In this document: positions 41,895 to 50,423 of the stretch, piece after piece
How the letters are laid out: each line of letters starts with the position of its first letter
Numbering within the stretch: position 1 is the stretch's first letter
Assembly: GCA_022739095.1 (NCBI GenBank)
Contig: JAIJEI010000001.1
Coordinates: forward strand, 1 to 64,000
Length of the DNA stretch: 64,000 nt
Reading direction: 5' to 3'
Source of the DNA: Bifidobacterium sp.
Lineage (GTDB): Bacteria > Actinomycetota > Actinomycetes > Actinomycetales > Bifidobacteriaceae
Notes under the pieces: generated by a model
What the model was told of the DNA's origin: nothing
The model's database searches: none
Seen by the model: the letters and a program-made list of their open reading frames with translations, nothing else
Position numbers and translations under genes: made by a program

Positions 41895-42740
41895 TCACTT
41901 CCCGAGGAACGCCGGGATGGCTTCAGCCGCCGCGTATCCCTTGCGGTACATCATCTCCAGGCCCTCGAAGTTCTTCTTCAGGGTGTTGAGGCCGTACAAA
42001 TCTTCGGGTGCGAGGATCAGCACTTTGCCTTCCGCCTCATAATGCTTGGCGAGTTCGATTTCGTCGTTGTAGGTCTTGTAACGCATGCGCAGCTTCTCAG
42101 CCGCAGCGGGGTGGGAGCGTTCGAGAATGCGGGCCGGAGCCAGATCCTTTTGCTGTTTGCGCACTTCGCTACGCAAGCGGGAAAGAATTAGAATCACGCG
42201 CTCATAACCATCATCCAACGCCTTCTGCACCGGAACCGGATCGGCGATGCCGCCATCGAAATACGGCACACCATCCACTACATACGGCTCGCAGGCCACT
42301 GGTACGGCGGACGAAGCCTTGATGATGTCGAAATCATCAAAACGCACGCGCGATTTGTCGAAATACTTGGTCGAGCCGTCCTCGGCATTGCAGGCCACCA
42401 CGGTGAATCCGGTCGGATTGGCCTCGAACGCCGCAAAATCCACAGGATTCTCACCGTCATGGTTGCTCAGCGTGCCATAGATATAGTCGAGATTGGCGAA
42501 GTTGCGGTTCTTGAAATAGCTCTCCGCGCTCGCATACTCCTTGCGGAAGGCGTATTTGGTGTAGAAGGTGTGGTTGCGGCCGTGCTGGCGGGCGATGAAC
42601 GAGGTCATATTGGCCGCGCCGGCGGAAACGCCGTAGCACATATCCACGTCGATGCCGTCCTCCAGCATGCGGTCCATAACGCCGCAGCCGAAAATTGCGC
42701 GGAACCCGCCGCCGACATCAATCATCGCCGTCTTTGCCAT
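41895..42740 (-). CDS. Patatin-like phospholipase family protein
   Basis: A 281-aa protein of the patatin/RssA/YjjU type. It shows DVGGGFRAIFGCGVMDRML (oxyanion-hole Gly-rich turn), the nucleophile motif GVSAG (CYGVSAGAANMTSF, catalytic Ser) and DGGIADPVPV (catalytic Asp, DG[GA]), so both members of the Ser-Asp dyad are present. The start is the ATG at 42740, preceded by GGGGTTTGGT; a 50-residue in-frame extension upstream is basic and unlikely. Monocistronic on the - strand, its end facing the decayed GS/amidohydrolase locus. The lipid substrate is unknown. Confidence 0.87.
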   Translation of the reverse strand: MAKTAMIDVGGGFRAIFGCGVMDRMLEDGIDVDMCYGVSAGAANMTSFIARQHGRNHTFYTKYAFRKEYASAESYFKNRNFANLDYIYGTLSNHDGENPVDFAAFEANPTGFTVVACNAEDGSTKYFDKSRVRFDDFDIIKASSAVPVACEPYVVDGVPYFDGGIADPVPVQKALDDGYERVILILSRLRSEVRKQQKDLAPARILERSHPAAAEKLRMRYKTYNDEIELAKHYEAEGKVLILAPEDLYGLNTLKKNFEGLEMMYRKGYAAAEAIPAFLGK

Positions 42741-42962
42741 ACCAAACCCCCTGTTTCGCTGAATATGTTCGAGCTTACGCGCGCGGCTTGGACAACGATA
42801 TGGGCACTGTGCCACCGATATGTCTAACGATGGCTCTTCTTCAATTAAAGGCGGACTCCGTCTGCGGATTGTTGACTTCCTATCGTTCATTCTTCGCCTG
42901 TGAACAGTCCACTGGACTGTTCACTTCACGGCTCAGTCCCAAAGAGGGGAGCCAAGGAAAGG

Positions 42963-43757
42963 TCATGTGTTCAGCAAATCATGCGAGAGCCGGGCGATGC
43001 GGTCGGACCGGTCGGAATTGGCGAGCTCCACATCGCCGATCGCGCCTTCGGGCGCCAGCTCGCCCAACGATTCCAACACCACACCTAGGTGGCGCACGGT
43101 GCCCTCATTGCCGTCGATGACGGCGGCCCGTTCAGGCAGCAGCTCGCGGAAGTAGTCGCGGTAAAACACGAAATGAGTGCAGCCCAGCACCACCGAGTCG
43201 ATGTGCTCCATATCGTATTGATCGAAGTAGCCGTGCAGCGTGCGCATCACCAGATCATGGTCGCCGAGCCGCCCGGACTCCACGATTTCCACCAGGTCGG
43301 GGCAAGGCTCTTTGAAAATCGTGTTCTGCGAGTCGAACCGATCCATGAGTGTGGCGAACTTCCGCTCACGCAAAGTCAGGGGAGTGGCCGCCACAATCAC
43401 TCTCTGAGGAATATGATGCGGGTCGGAAGGCACGTCACCACGGTCGCACGCCACTTTCAGGGCCGGCTCCATGCCGATGATCGGAATATCGTAGTGTTCG
43501 CGCAAATCGTTCACCGCGGCGGAAGTGGCGGTGTTGCATGCGATGACCACGGCCTTGACGTCTTGACGCACGAACCGTTCGACAATATCGAAACTCAGGG
43601 TCCTCACCTGCTCAGGCGTCTTGATACCGTACGGGGCGTTGGCCGAATCGCCAAAATACAGCACATGCTCGGCCGGCATATCCCTGGCGATTTGGCGAGC
43701 CACGGAAATACCACCAAGACCCGAATCGAATACGCCGATTGGAGCCGAAGAGCTCAT
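42963..43757 (-). CDS. murI: Glutamate racemase
   Basis: Supplies D-glutamate for peptidoglycan by racemising L-glutamate. At 264 aa it has the usual length. It shows [17 protein letters not shown] at the N-terminus, [11 protein letters not shown], the first catalytic cysteine in [11 protein letters not shown] and the second in [14 protein letters not shown]. Both Cys of the two-base mechanism are present. The start at 43757 is preceded by GGAGGATT. It is divergent from dapF (43865), so two cell-wall precursor genes share one 107-bp control region. Confidence 0.93.
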   Translation of the reverse strand: MSSSAPIGVFDSGLGGISVARQIARDMPAEHVLYFGDSANAPYGIKTPEQVRTLSFDIVERFVRQDVKAVVIACNTATSAAVNDLREHYDIPIIGMEPALKVACDRGDVPSDPHHIPQRVIVAATPLTLRERKFATLMDRFDSQNTIFKEPCPDLVEIVESGRLGDHDLVMRTLHGYFDQYDMEHIDSVVLGCTHFVFYRDYFRELLPERAAVIDGNEGTVRHLGVVLESLGELAPEGAIGDVELANSDRSDRIARLSHDLLNT

Positions 43758-43864
43758 GCCTGAATCCTCCCTATAGCCATGCCTGCAACCGTATGTTGCC
43801 GCGAACCGGACACAAAGCCGATTTTCAGCGGTGTTGTTTCGCTCCCTAGAGTACTCTGAAAGCC

Positions 43865-44758
43865 ATGAGTCTTCCGCAACGAGTAACCAAGACACACGCA
43901 ACCGGCAATGATTTCGTGGTGTACCTCGACAAGTCCGGCACATTTGAGCCTACCGCCGATGAGGTTCGATTCCTGTGCGACCGTCATTTCGGCATTGGTG
44001 GTGACGGCCTGATTCGTCTGACCCGTCCTGAGTTCGTGTCCGACCTAAGCGATGACCAGGTTTCGGCTGTGCTAGCCGGGGACGCGAAATGGTTCATGGA
44101 CTATCGCAACGCGGATGGATCGTTGGCGGAGATGTGCGGCAATGGTACACGCGCAATCACCTTGTTCGCTCAGCGCGAGGGTGTGGCCGACTCCACCGAG
44201 CCGTTCCGCCTCGGCACCCGTGCCGGCGTCAAGATCCTGACTCCACGCGGCAATATGAGGCCGTACGGAGACAACGTGTTCCAAGTCGAAATGGGGGAGT
44301 GGAAGATCGGCGAAACCGACGCCTACGATGTCACCATCCCCGGTACTGAGGGCTCGGCGCGCGGCACATTCGTGGATATGGGCAACCCGCATGTGGTCGC
44401 GGTGATCGAGGATGCCTTCGCGTCCCTGCCGGTGGTTGAATCCTTGGATTTGGTCACCAAGCCCGTGGTGGCTCCGGTCATCGAATCCGACCAGAACGTG
44501 GAATTCGTGCGGGTCGACGACATCGACCAGAACACCGGCGTGGGTGAAGCCACGATGCGCGTCAACGAACGTGGCTGCGGCGAAACCCTGTCCTGCGGCA
44601 CCGGCCTGTGTGCCACAGGCGTTGTGCTGCGGGCCAAGACCGGCATCAGCCACTGGGACATCACCGTGCGCGGCGGCACCCTGCGTGTGGACGTCACCGA
44701 CAGTGACGTGAAGCTGACCGGCGCGGCCACACTGGTCGCCGACATCAACCTGTTGTAA
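43865..44758 (+). CDS. dapF: Diaminopimelate epimerase
   Basis: Converts LL-diaminopimelate to the meso form in the lysine/peptidoglycan pathway. At 297 aa it is slightly longer than E. coli DapF. It shows [43 protein letters not shown] with the first catalytic Cys, [13 protein letters not shown], and [21 protein letters not shown] with the second. The start ATG 43865 has only a weak site. It is divergent from murI and convergent with the VKOR gene, whose end lies five bases from its stop. Confidence 0.93.
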   Translation: MSLPQRVTKTHATGNDFVVYLDKSGTFEPTADEVRFLCDRHFGIGGDGLIRLTRPEFVSDLSDDQVSAVLAGDAKWFMDYRNADGSLAEMCGNGTRAITLFAQREGVADSTEPFRLGTRAGVKILTPRGNMRPYGDNVFQVEMGEWKIGETDAYDVTIPGTEGSARGTFVDMGNPHVVAVIEDAFASLPVVESLDLVTKPVVAPVIESDQNVEFVRVDDIDQNTGVGEATMRVNERGCGETLSCGTGLCATGVVLRAKTGISHWDITVRGGTLRVDVTDSDVKLTGAATLVADINLL

Positions 44759-44763
44759 GGGAA

Positions 44764-45504
44764 TCAGGCAGCGAACAGGGCCGCGCCTTCGGTGACGATG
44801 ATGAGTACCACGATCGCCACGATCCACAGTATGTCGACCATGAGGTCGATGTTGAGGCGGTAATACTTATTGAGTCCGGCCGGCACCGCCGCGACCTCAG
44901 CCTCACCGTCGCTATCATCAGCCGCCACGGCCTTACGTGACGGCAATCCCTGCACGGCCACGGTCGCATGGCTCAGCGCCATGAACTGGATGGTGGTGGA
45001 GAACATCAGGGTCAGGCACCACGGGCACAGCGCGTGAATCACGAACAGCGACTGCGTGCTCAGCCAGTACGAGTAGGCCAAAGCGGCCAGTCCGCCCAGC
45101 CACGTGCAGGTCGCGAACCAACGCGGCACCTTCACACGCGCCAGACCGATCACCGCGATGGTAATGAACACCGATTCGGCGGCGATGCCGAAGAACGCGT
45201 TCGGATAGCTCAGCCCGCCGAACTTCACGATTTCCGCCTGCCAGGACTGGGCCACCGCCGAACAGGACACCACCGAGTTCAGATCGCAGCCGAGCGCGGA
45301 CTCCGGATGCCTAGCCAACTGCAAAGTCTCGGCGGACAGAATGAGCGAGGCCCCCAATGCCACTGCCGAGGCAATCAGCATGATGAGATATGTCCAAGTG
45401 GCACTGTGACGCCATCCAATCAACGGTCGCGCCTCCGCCAAGCCAAGCGGCGTGGTGTTCGTGGTGCTGGATGATGTGTCGGTTGCGGTGTTACGAGTCA
45501 TCAT
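44764..45504 (-). CDS. Vitamin K epoxide reductase family membrane protein
   Basis: A 246-aa quinone-linked disulfide-generating membrane enzyme that normally re-oxidises a DsbA-like partner. Helix 1 is TYLIMLIASAVALGASLILS. The extracytoplasmic loop cysteine pair is GCDLNSVVSCSAVAQS, SYPNAFFGI follows, and the active-site CxxC is HALCPWCLTLMF. All four cysteines are present. No thioredoxin domain is fused (some homologues have one). The C-terminal 60 residues hold an extra helix (VDILWIVAIVVLIIV). The start is one of two adjacent ATG codons at 45504/45501, after AAGGGACA. Confidence 0.88.
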   Translation of the reverse strand: MMTRNTATDTSSSTTNTTPLGLAEARPLIGWRHSATWTYLIMLIASAVALGASLILSAETLQLARHPESALGCDLNSVVSCSAVAQSWQAEIVKFGGLSYPNAFFGIAAESVFITIAVIGLARVKVPRWFATCTWLGGLAALAYSYWLSTQSLFVIHALCPWCLTLMFSTTIQFMALSHATVAVQGLPSRKAVAADDSDGEAEVAAVPAGLNKYYRLNIDLMVDILWIVAIVVLIIVTEGAALFAA

Positions 45505-45638
45505 GTCCCTTTCGATAGCGCTGCACTCCAGATTAGCCTCTGCGGTTGTCAGCTGAGTGCCGGATGTCTGGTTTCGGCCGTTGGCAGAAGGTTACGACCC
45601 GTCTGCGCCTTGCGTGGGAATGCTGAAATGAGGTTACG

Positions 45639-46532
45639 ATGGAAGGTATGACTGGATATGTGATGCCTTTGGAACCGCCCGCCGTCGGGTGGGACATCCA
45701 CTGCCATACCGCCTTCTCGGATGGCACGGAAACGCCGGCCACGTTGGCCGAACAGTCCAAGGCATTGGGGCTCAAGGGCATGGCCATTTCCGATCATGAC
45801 ACCACCGCTGGCTGGCCGGAGGCCGAAGCCGCGGCCCATAGGGTCGGTTTGCCGTTACTCCGCGGCACCGAGATCACCGCCACGGATGAGAACGTCTCCG
45901 TACACATGCTCGGCTACCAGTATGATCCCACGAATCAGCACATCACTGACTTGTTCGCCAATACTCGAGCCGCACGGTTGCAACGCACGCAGCGCATGGT
46001 CGAATTGTTGTCTCGTGATTATCCGGTTACCTGGCAATCCGTGCTCGTCCAAGTCAAGGAGGGTGGCAAAACCACCATTGGTCGGCCTCACATCGCTGAT
46101 GCTTTGGTGAGTGCCGGCGTATATCGGACTCGTTCGGAAGCGTTTGCGGATGCGGTCAGCGCCTCATCCAAATACTATATTCCCACGCCCTCGCCGACCT
46201 CTCATGAAGTGGTGGCCGCCGTCAAGGGGGCGGGTGGCGTGATTCTGATCGCCCATGCCGGTGATGTGAGCCGTAACCGCAGACTGCTGTCCGATGACCA
46301 GATCGAGGCATTGATCAGCGAGGGACTGGACGGGCTGGAGGTATGGCACCGAGGCAATTCACCGGAGCAACGAGAACGGCTGCTTGCCATCTGCCGTCGG
46401 CACCAGCTGCTGGTCACCGGTGGATCTGATTGGCATGGCAAAGGCAAGCCGAACAGACTGGGGGAGAACCTCACCGATGAGGCCACTGTCGAAGAGATCG
46501 TTCATCGCGGCGTGCTTCCGCTATATCGGTGA
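45639..46532 (+). CDS. PHP domain phosphoesterase
   Basis: A 297-aa metal-dependent phosphoesterase of the TrpH/RNase AM-like PHP group. Metal-binding motifs appear in order: DIHCHTAFSDGTETP (HxH), GMAISDHDTT (DHD), HAGD and GGSDWHG. RNase AM family members degrade 5'-phosphorylated oligonucleotides; the substrate here is not proven. ATG 45639 follows GAGGTT; ATG 45648 lies too close to GGAAGG. It is divergent from the VKOR gene and ends at a convergent terminator. Confidence 0.87.
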   Translation: MEGMTGYVMPLEPPAVGWDIHCHTAFSDGTETPATLAEQSKALGLKGMAISDHDTTAGWPEAEAAAHRVGLPLLRGTEITATDENVSVHMLGYQYDPTNQHITDLFANTRAARLQRTQRMVELLSRDYPVTWQSVLVQVKEGGKTTIGRPHIADALVSAGVYRTRSEAFADAVSASSKYYIPTPSPTSHEVVAAVKGAGGVILIAHAGDVSRNRRLLSDDQIEALISEGLDGLEVWHRGNSPEQRERLLAICRRHQLLVTGGSDWHGKGKPNRLGENLTDEATVEEIVHRGVLPLYR

Positions 46533-46545
46533 TTCGGCAATACAA

Positions 46546-46577
46546 AAGCGTCCTTGAGATAATGCTCAAGGACGCTT
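46546..46577. terminator. Terminator between convergent genes
   Basis: AAGCGTCCTTGAG (46546-46558) pairs perfectly with CTCAAGGACGCTT (46565-46577). It is shared by the PHP gene (+) and the DUF3107 gene (-); on the - strand the arm is followed by TTGTATT. Confidence 0.85.
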
Positions 46578-46592
46578 ATGCGCGATTTATGG

Positions 46593-46817
46593 TCACAGCG
46601 TGCCGAAGCCGACGGCGTGCTTGGTTTCGGAGCCGATGATCGCGTAACCGAGTGCCTTGGCGGGCACGATGATGCGACGGCCCTTGTCGTCGGTCAGATC
46701 GATCGTCGCATTGTCGGCCACGGCCTGCGCGATGGCCTGGCTCACATTGTCGGCTGATTCGTCGGTGCTGAAGTTCACCGGTCGTGCCACGTTCTGAATG
46801 CCCAGTTCGATATCCAT
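46593..46817 (-). CDS. DUF3107 family protein
   Basis: A 74-aa small soluble protein of the actinobacterial DUF3107 family (TB9.4-like). It shows MDIELGIQNVARPVNFST at the start, a helix (ADNVSQAIAQAVADNATI), then TDDKGRRIIVPAKALGYAIIG, predicted beta. Its function is unknown. The start follows AAGGAG. It is one of several conserved actinobacterial genes here (UvrD-like, DUF2342, YlbL-like) that keep company in many genomes of the phylum. Confidence 0.88.
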   Translation of the reverse strand: MDIELGIQNVARPVNFSTDESADNVSQAIAQAVADNATIDLTDDKGRRIIVPAKALGYAIIGSETKHAVGFGTL

Positions 46818-46964
46818 ATAAGGCTCCTTGTTCTGCCGTCTTTGTGACGAACATCATGGTAAGTGGCCGTCGCCGGCCGAGGTCTGTACTCTATTGTGCC
46901 GCGTGTCTGCGTCGTCATGTGCGGTGTTACGCGCTCGGCGTGGCGCGGAACACCGCACACGACA

Positions 46965-48638
46965 TCATTTGGATGATGTGGATGATTCGACCAGCGGATT
47001 GCCTTCGCTGTCATACCCGTCCAACCCGGCGCGGGCATCGCGCAGAGCGCGTTCTTCCCGCTCCAGCAGCGGAATCACCGTGGTTTGGGCACTCGAGGCT
47101 CCGTGCTGAACGAGACTGTCCGGAGTATCGTCATCCACCGTATCGCCGGTCGGGCCGGCGGATTGAGACTCAGGGGGAGCGTCGGTTGACGTCGTGCCGC
47201 TATGCCCGTTCATATTGAGGAGCTCCTTCAGCGTGATTGTCACCGAAGAATGGGAAGCGCCATGTGAGGGCTGCGGTTTGGTCGATCCCGTACCGGTTGC
47301 GGTGCCGGAGACACTCGCTTGCGGGTGATTGGCGGTCCGGTCAGCATCGGGTTCGACTTCCGGGGTAAGATCCACGTCGCCAGCGGCCACGATGTCAGCG
47401 GAACCGGTGCGATCTGGATCAGGCGTGTCGTCCGAGACCTCGGCCGCCGCGGTACCGGTTTCGGACTGCTGCGGTTGTGCGGGTACCTGTGTGGCGGGTG
47501 CCTGATGACGGTCGTCCTGCAACAATGTGCCGACGGTGATTGTGGAAGGCGAACCGGGCTTCGTCGACGATGCGGCAGCCGACTCTGCGGCTGGGGCCGG
47601 TGCCGGAGTGTGCTTGATCACGCCCAGCTGGTGTGCGAGTCGTTCGACCTGTGCCTTGAACTGCATGATGCGATTGTTGTCCGCACGGTTCAACGCCTGA
47701 ATGAATTCGCCCACCTGTTCCATCTGCAGCCACAGGTTGGCCCTGAGCATGATGAGATCGTCAAGTCGAGAGCCCATCATGCGGCCGTATGCGGAAAGCA
47801 CGGCGTTGCGATGGGATTCGTCGAGCTTGCCGAAAATCCAGGCAAGGTCTCGTGCCGGATCGTTGACCTGCATATCCTGCCAGTTGGTCACCGTGGTGAT
47901 GGTGGAACCGGAGAACAGGAAGTCACCGTCGGAGAATCCGCCGTGAACCGTGCAGGTGGAGAACGACCATAGTCCCTCGGTGTCCATGATGCGCGCCCAG
48001 CTGTCGGTGATTTCTTGGGGAACATGACCGGCGGAGCGTAAGCGGCGAATCCAGGCGGTCAGCTGCGAACGAATCTGACCGGTGGTGACTGCCGGATATT
48101 TGGCATTGGCCAGAAAAGTCGAAGGCAGACGATGAATGGCTCCGATGGCGGTGCCGACGGCCGCGCAGTCATCCAATGTCAACAGGTCGAGAGGACGCGC
48201 CTGTCCATCACGGTGGACGGCGATCATCACGGTCGTCTCGCCTGTGGGACCGGGCTTGCGCGGGGTCAGCGGTGTGGACTCCGCCTGGGCCTGTTGCCCC
48301 ATGGCCTGTGCGGTGGCCGTCTGGCCGGGTTGGGAAACGTCTCCCGGGACGAATGCGACAACACGGTCTATATCGAAGCCGAGGCCACCGGGCTCACGCG
48401 CGGCTGCCAGTGTCTGCGCCGCTTTCACACGGCGGATCAGACGTGTACGCCCTTCCTTGGTGTCAGTGGCGTATACGTCGTACAACTTGCCCGAGGCATC
48501 TTGGATCACGGTCTGATCGATGCCTTTGGCCTCGTCGGTTGCGCTGGCCTGCACGTTCTCGCGTACGCCGGCCACCCCCAGATTCGGCAGGACGGCTGAG
48601 GCGAGTGCCGCCAACATATAATCGCTACGTTTCATCAC
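46965..48638 (-). CDS. Phosphotransferase (APH/kinase-fold) protein with altered catalytic residues
   Basis: A 557-aa protein. Residues about 35-345 have the aminoglycoside/macrolide phosphotransferase fold (GRTRLIRRVKAAQTLAAARE, VGTAIGAIHRLP, VNDPARDLAWIFG). The catalytic motif HxDxxxxN reads H232-G-G234-FSDG-D239, and the metal-binding Asp of the VIDW motif is N252 (VTNWQD). All three key acidic or amide residues are thus replaced, suggesting a pseudokinase. The C-terminal ~200 residues are disordered, rich in Ser/Thr/Pro/Ala. Homologues sit beside UvrD-like helicase genes in actinobacteria, and here the divergent neighbour is that helicase. No resistance role is implied. Confidence 0.8.
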   Translation of the reverse strand: MMKRSDYMLAALASAVLPNLGVAGVRENVQASATDEAKGIDQTVIQDASGKLYDVYATDTKEGRTRLIRRVKAAQTLAAAREPGGLGFDIDRVVAFVPGDVSQPGQTATAQAMGQQAQAESTPLTPRKPGPTGETTVMIAVHRDGQARPLDLLTLDDCAAVGTAIGAIHRLPSTFLANAKYPAVTTGQIRSQLTAWIRRLRSAGHVPQEITDSWARIMDTEGLWSFSTCTVHGGFSDGDFLFSGSTITTVTNWQDMQVNDPARDLAWIFGKLDESHRNAVLSAYGRMMGSRLDDLIMLRANLWLQMEQVGEFIQALNRADNNRIMQFKAQVERLAHQLGVIKHTPAPAPAAESAAASSTKPGSPSTITVGTLLQDDRHQAPATQVPAQPQQSETGTAAAEVSDDTPDPDRTGSADIVAAGDVDLTPEVEPDADRTANHPQASVSGTATGTGSTKPQPSHGASHSSVTITLKELLNMNGHSGTTSTDAPPESQSAGPTGDTVDDDTPDSLVQHGASSAQTTVIPLLEREERALRDARAGLDGYDSEGNPLVESSTSSK

Positions 48639-48780
48639 CCTTCCACACTAATACATCCGTGGCGATTCGCACCGCAGAATGACACGCAAAACGCATGATT
48701 CTGGCGATGATTTGTCGTGAGACCGATTCAGCCATAGGCGTGAGTCGTGCCGTGAGCGCGAATCGTGCCACAATGGACGC

Positions 48781-50355
48781 ATGGAACAGGCGCAGGGGAT
48801 TCTTGAGGGGCTCGATGAGCGGCAGCGTACCGCCGCGACTACGTTGCAAGGTCCGGTGCGCATCATCGCAGGCGCAGGTGCAGGTAAAACCCGCACGGTC
48901 ACGCGGCGGATCGCCTATGCCTGCGCCACCGGGGCATGGAAGCCGGAGCGGGTGCTTGCTGTCACCTTTTCGGTAAAAGCGGCGGCGGAAATGCGCGCAC
49001 GGTTGGGCCAGCTCGGCGTAGGGGGAGGTACCGGACGTTCCGGTTCGGGTGCGGGAACTGCCGGAGTCACGGCCGCGACGTTCCACTCAGCGGCATTGCA
49101 TCAGCTCAACAGCGTCTGGGCAGACATATGCGAGGCTCCATTCCCGCATGTGATCGAAGATCAGCGTGACATCGTCTCCCGCGCGATCATCCGTGCCACC
49201 GCACGTACCGATGCCAATCCGCTGACCGTTCGCGATGTGCTCGCCGAAATCAATTGGGCCAAAATCTCGTTGGTGGCGGTGGAAGATTATGCCCGGGCAT
49301 GTGCCATCGCCCATCGGCAGCCGCCCGCCGGACTTGACACTGCTCGGTTCGCCGACGTCTACAGCGCCTACGAGCAGGAAAAGACCTCGCGTGGCGAAAT
49401 CGATTTTGACGATATTCTGCTGCTCGTATGCCATATCATGGATGATTTTCCCGAAGCCGCCGCCCAAATTCGTTCCACCATCGGCTGGCTCACCGTTGAC
49501 GAGTATCAGGACGTCTCGCCTCTGCAACACAGGCTGCTGACCCTGTGGCTGGGCGGGGGAGGGTCTGACGGCAAGAGCGCAATGAACCGCAACGTATGCG
49601 TCGTGGGCGATCCGGCCCAGACCATCTACTCGTTTGCCGGTGCCTCCAGCTGGGATCTGGTGCGTTTCGCCGATGAATTCGGGCCGCTCGCCGCCGATGT
49701 CAATCTCAGCACCGACTATCGTTCGACGCCGGAAGTCGTGAATCTCGCCAACCGGGTGCTTGCGGCCGCGCCGAACCGTGAGGATTACCTGAAACTGGTT
49801 TCCGCCCGCGAATCCGGCCTGTGCGTTACCCGAACCGCTTATGAGAGCGATATGGAAGAGGCACAGGGCGTGGCGGCACGCATCGCCCGGTTGGTCGTCA
49901 ACGGAGCCAAGCCGTCCGATTGCGCGATTCTCACCCGCATCAACGCCCAACAGCCGGTATTCGGTGCCGCTTTGCGCGCTGCGAGACTGAAATACCGCGT
50001 TCGTAAGGATTCGGGATGGCAATCATCCGCACTCGCCGACGATGCCGCGTCCAAACGTGCGCTATTGGAGGCGATGGGTTTGGACGCCACCGGACTTGCC
50101 GCAAACGACGATCCCGGCGTTACGATTTCCACGATTCACGCATCCAAGGGTCTGGAATTCAAGCACGTGTTCCTGATCGGCTGTTCGGAAGGACTCTTGC
50201 CGTACGGTTCGCCGGAAACGGGGGATGCGCTGGAAGAGGAACGCCGGCTTATGTATGTGGGTATCACTCGAGCTGAGGATTCGCTGCATTTGTCGTATGC
50301 GCGGACCAAGGATGGTTATGGAGCGCAACACAGACGCCCATCACGATTTTTGTGA
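48781..50355 (+). CDS. UvrD/Rep-family DNA helicase
   Basis: A 524-aa superfamily 1A helicase. Motif I is IIAGAGAGKTRTVTRRIAY, Ia VLAVTFSVKAAAEMRARLG, II LTVDEYQDVSPLQ, III VCVVGDPAQTIYSFAGA, IV LSTDYRSTPEVV, V ISTIHASKGLEFKHVFLIG and VI LMYVGITRAEDSLHLSYAR. It is shorter than UvrD/PcrA (about 700) and lacks an HRDC domain, resembling actinobacterial UvrD2-like proteins trimmed in the 2B region. A Gly-rich loop (VGGGTGRSGSGAGTAG) interrupts domain 1A. It acts in DNA repair or replication restart. Confidence 0.9.
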   Translation: MEQAQGILEGLDERQRTAATTLQGPVRIIAGAGAGKTRTVTRRIAYACATGAWKPERVLAVTFSVKAAAEMRARLGQLGVGGGTGRSGSGAGTAGVTAATFHSAALHQLNSVWADICEAPFPHVIEDQRDIVSRAIIRATARTDANPLTVRDVLAEINWAKISLVAVEDYARACAIAHRQPPAGLDTARFADVYSAYEQEKTSRGEIDFDDILLLVCHIMDDFPEAAAQIRSTIGWLTVDEYQDVSPLQHRLLTLWLGGGGSDGKSAMNRNVCVVGDPAQTIYSFAGASSWDLVRFADEFGPLAADVNLSTDYRSTPEVVNLANRVLAAAPNREDYLKLVSARESGLCVTRTAYESDMEEAQGVAARIARLVVNGAKPSDCAILTRINAQQPVFGAALRAARLKYRVRKDSGWQSSALADDAASKRALLEAMGLDATGLAANDDPGVTISTIHASKGLEFKHVFLIGCSEGLLPYGSPETGDALEEERRLMYVGITRAEDSLHLSYARTKDGYGAQHRRPSRFL

Positions 50356-50361
50356 CGGGCG
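50335..50361. terminator. Hairpin overlapping the helicase stop
   Basis: CGCCCATCAC / GTGACGGGCG around GATTTTT, with one mismatch. It overlaps the end of the helicase gene and faces the convergent DUF2342 gene. Confidence 0.55.
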
Positions 50362-50379
50362 TCGGTAATGCATGTGAAT

Positions 50380-50399
50380 GTTCCTGAACGTTCAGGAAC
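50380..50399. other. Perfect 20-bp palindrome
   Basis: GTTCCTGAACGTTCAGGAAC reads the same on both strands, in the 68-bp gap between convergent genes. With no loop it is a poor terminator; it could be a protein-binding site or terminator relic. Confidence 0.6.
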
Positions 50400-50423
50400 G
50401 GGAATTGGCTGAAGGCCGATTGG

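Noticed and set aside
46965..48638. Macrolide resistance kinase
   Set aside because: Catalytic residues are replaced and the gene belongs to a conserved chromosomal neighbourhood, so a resistance call is not supported.
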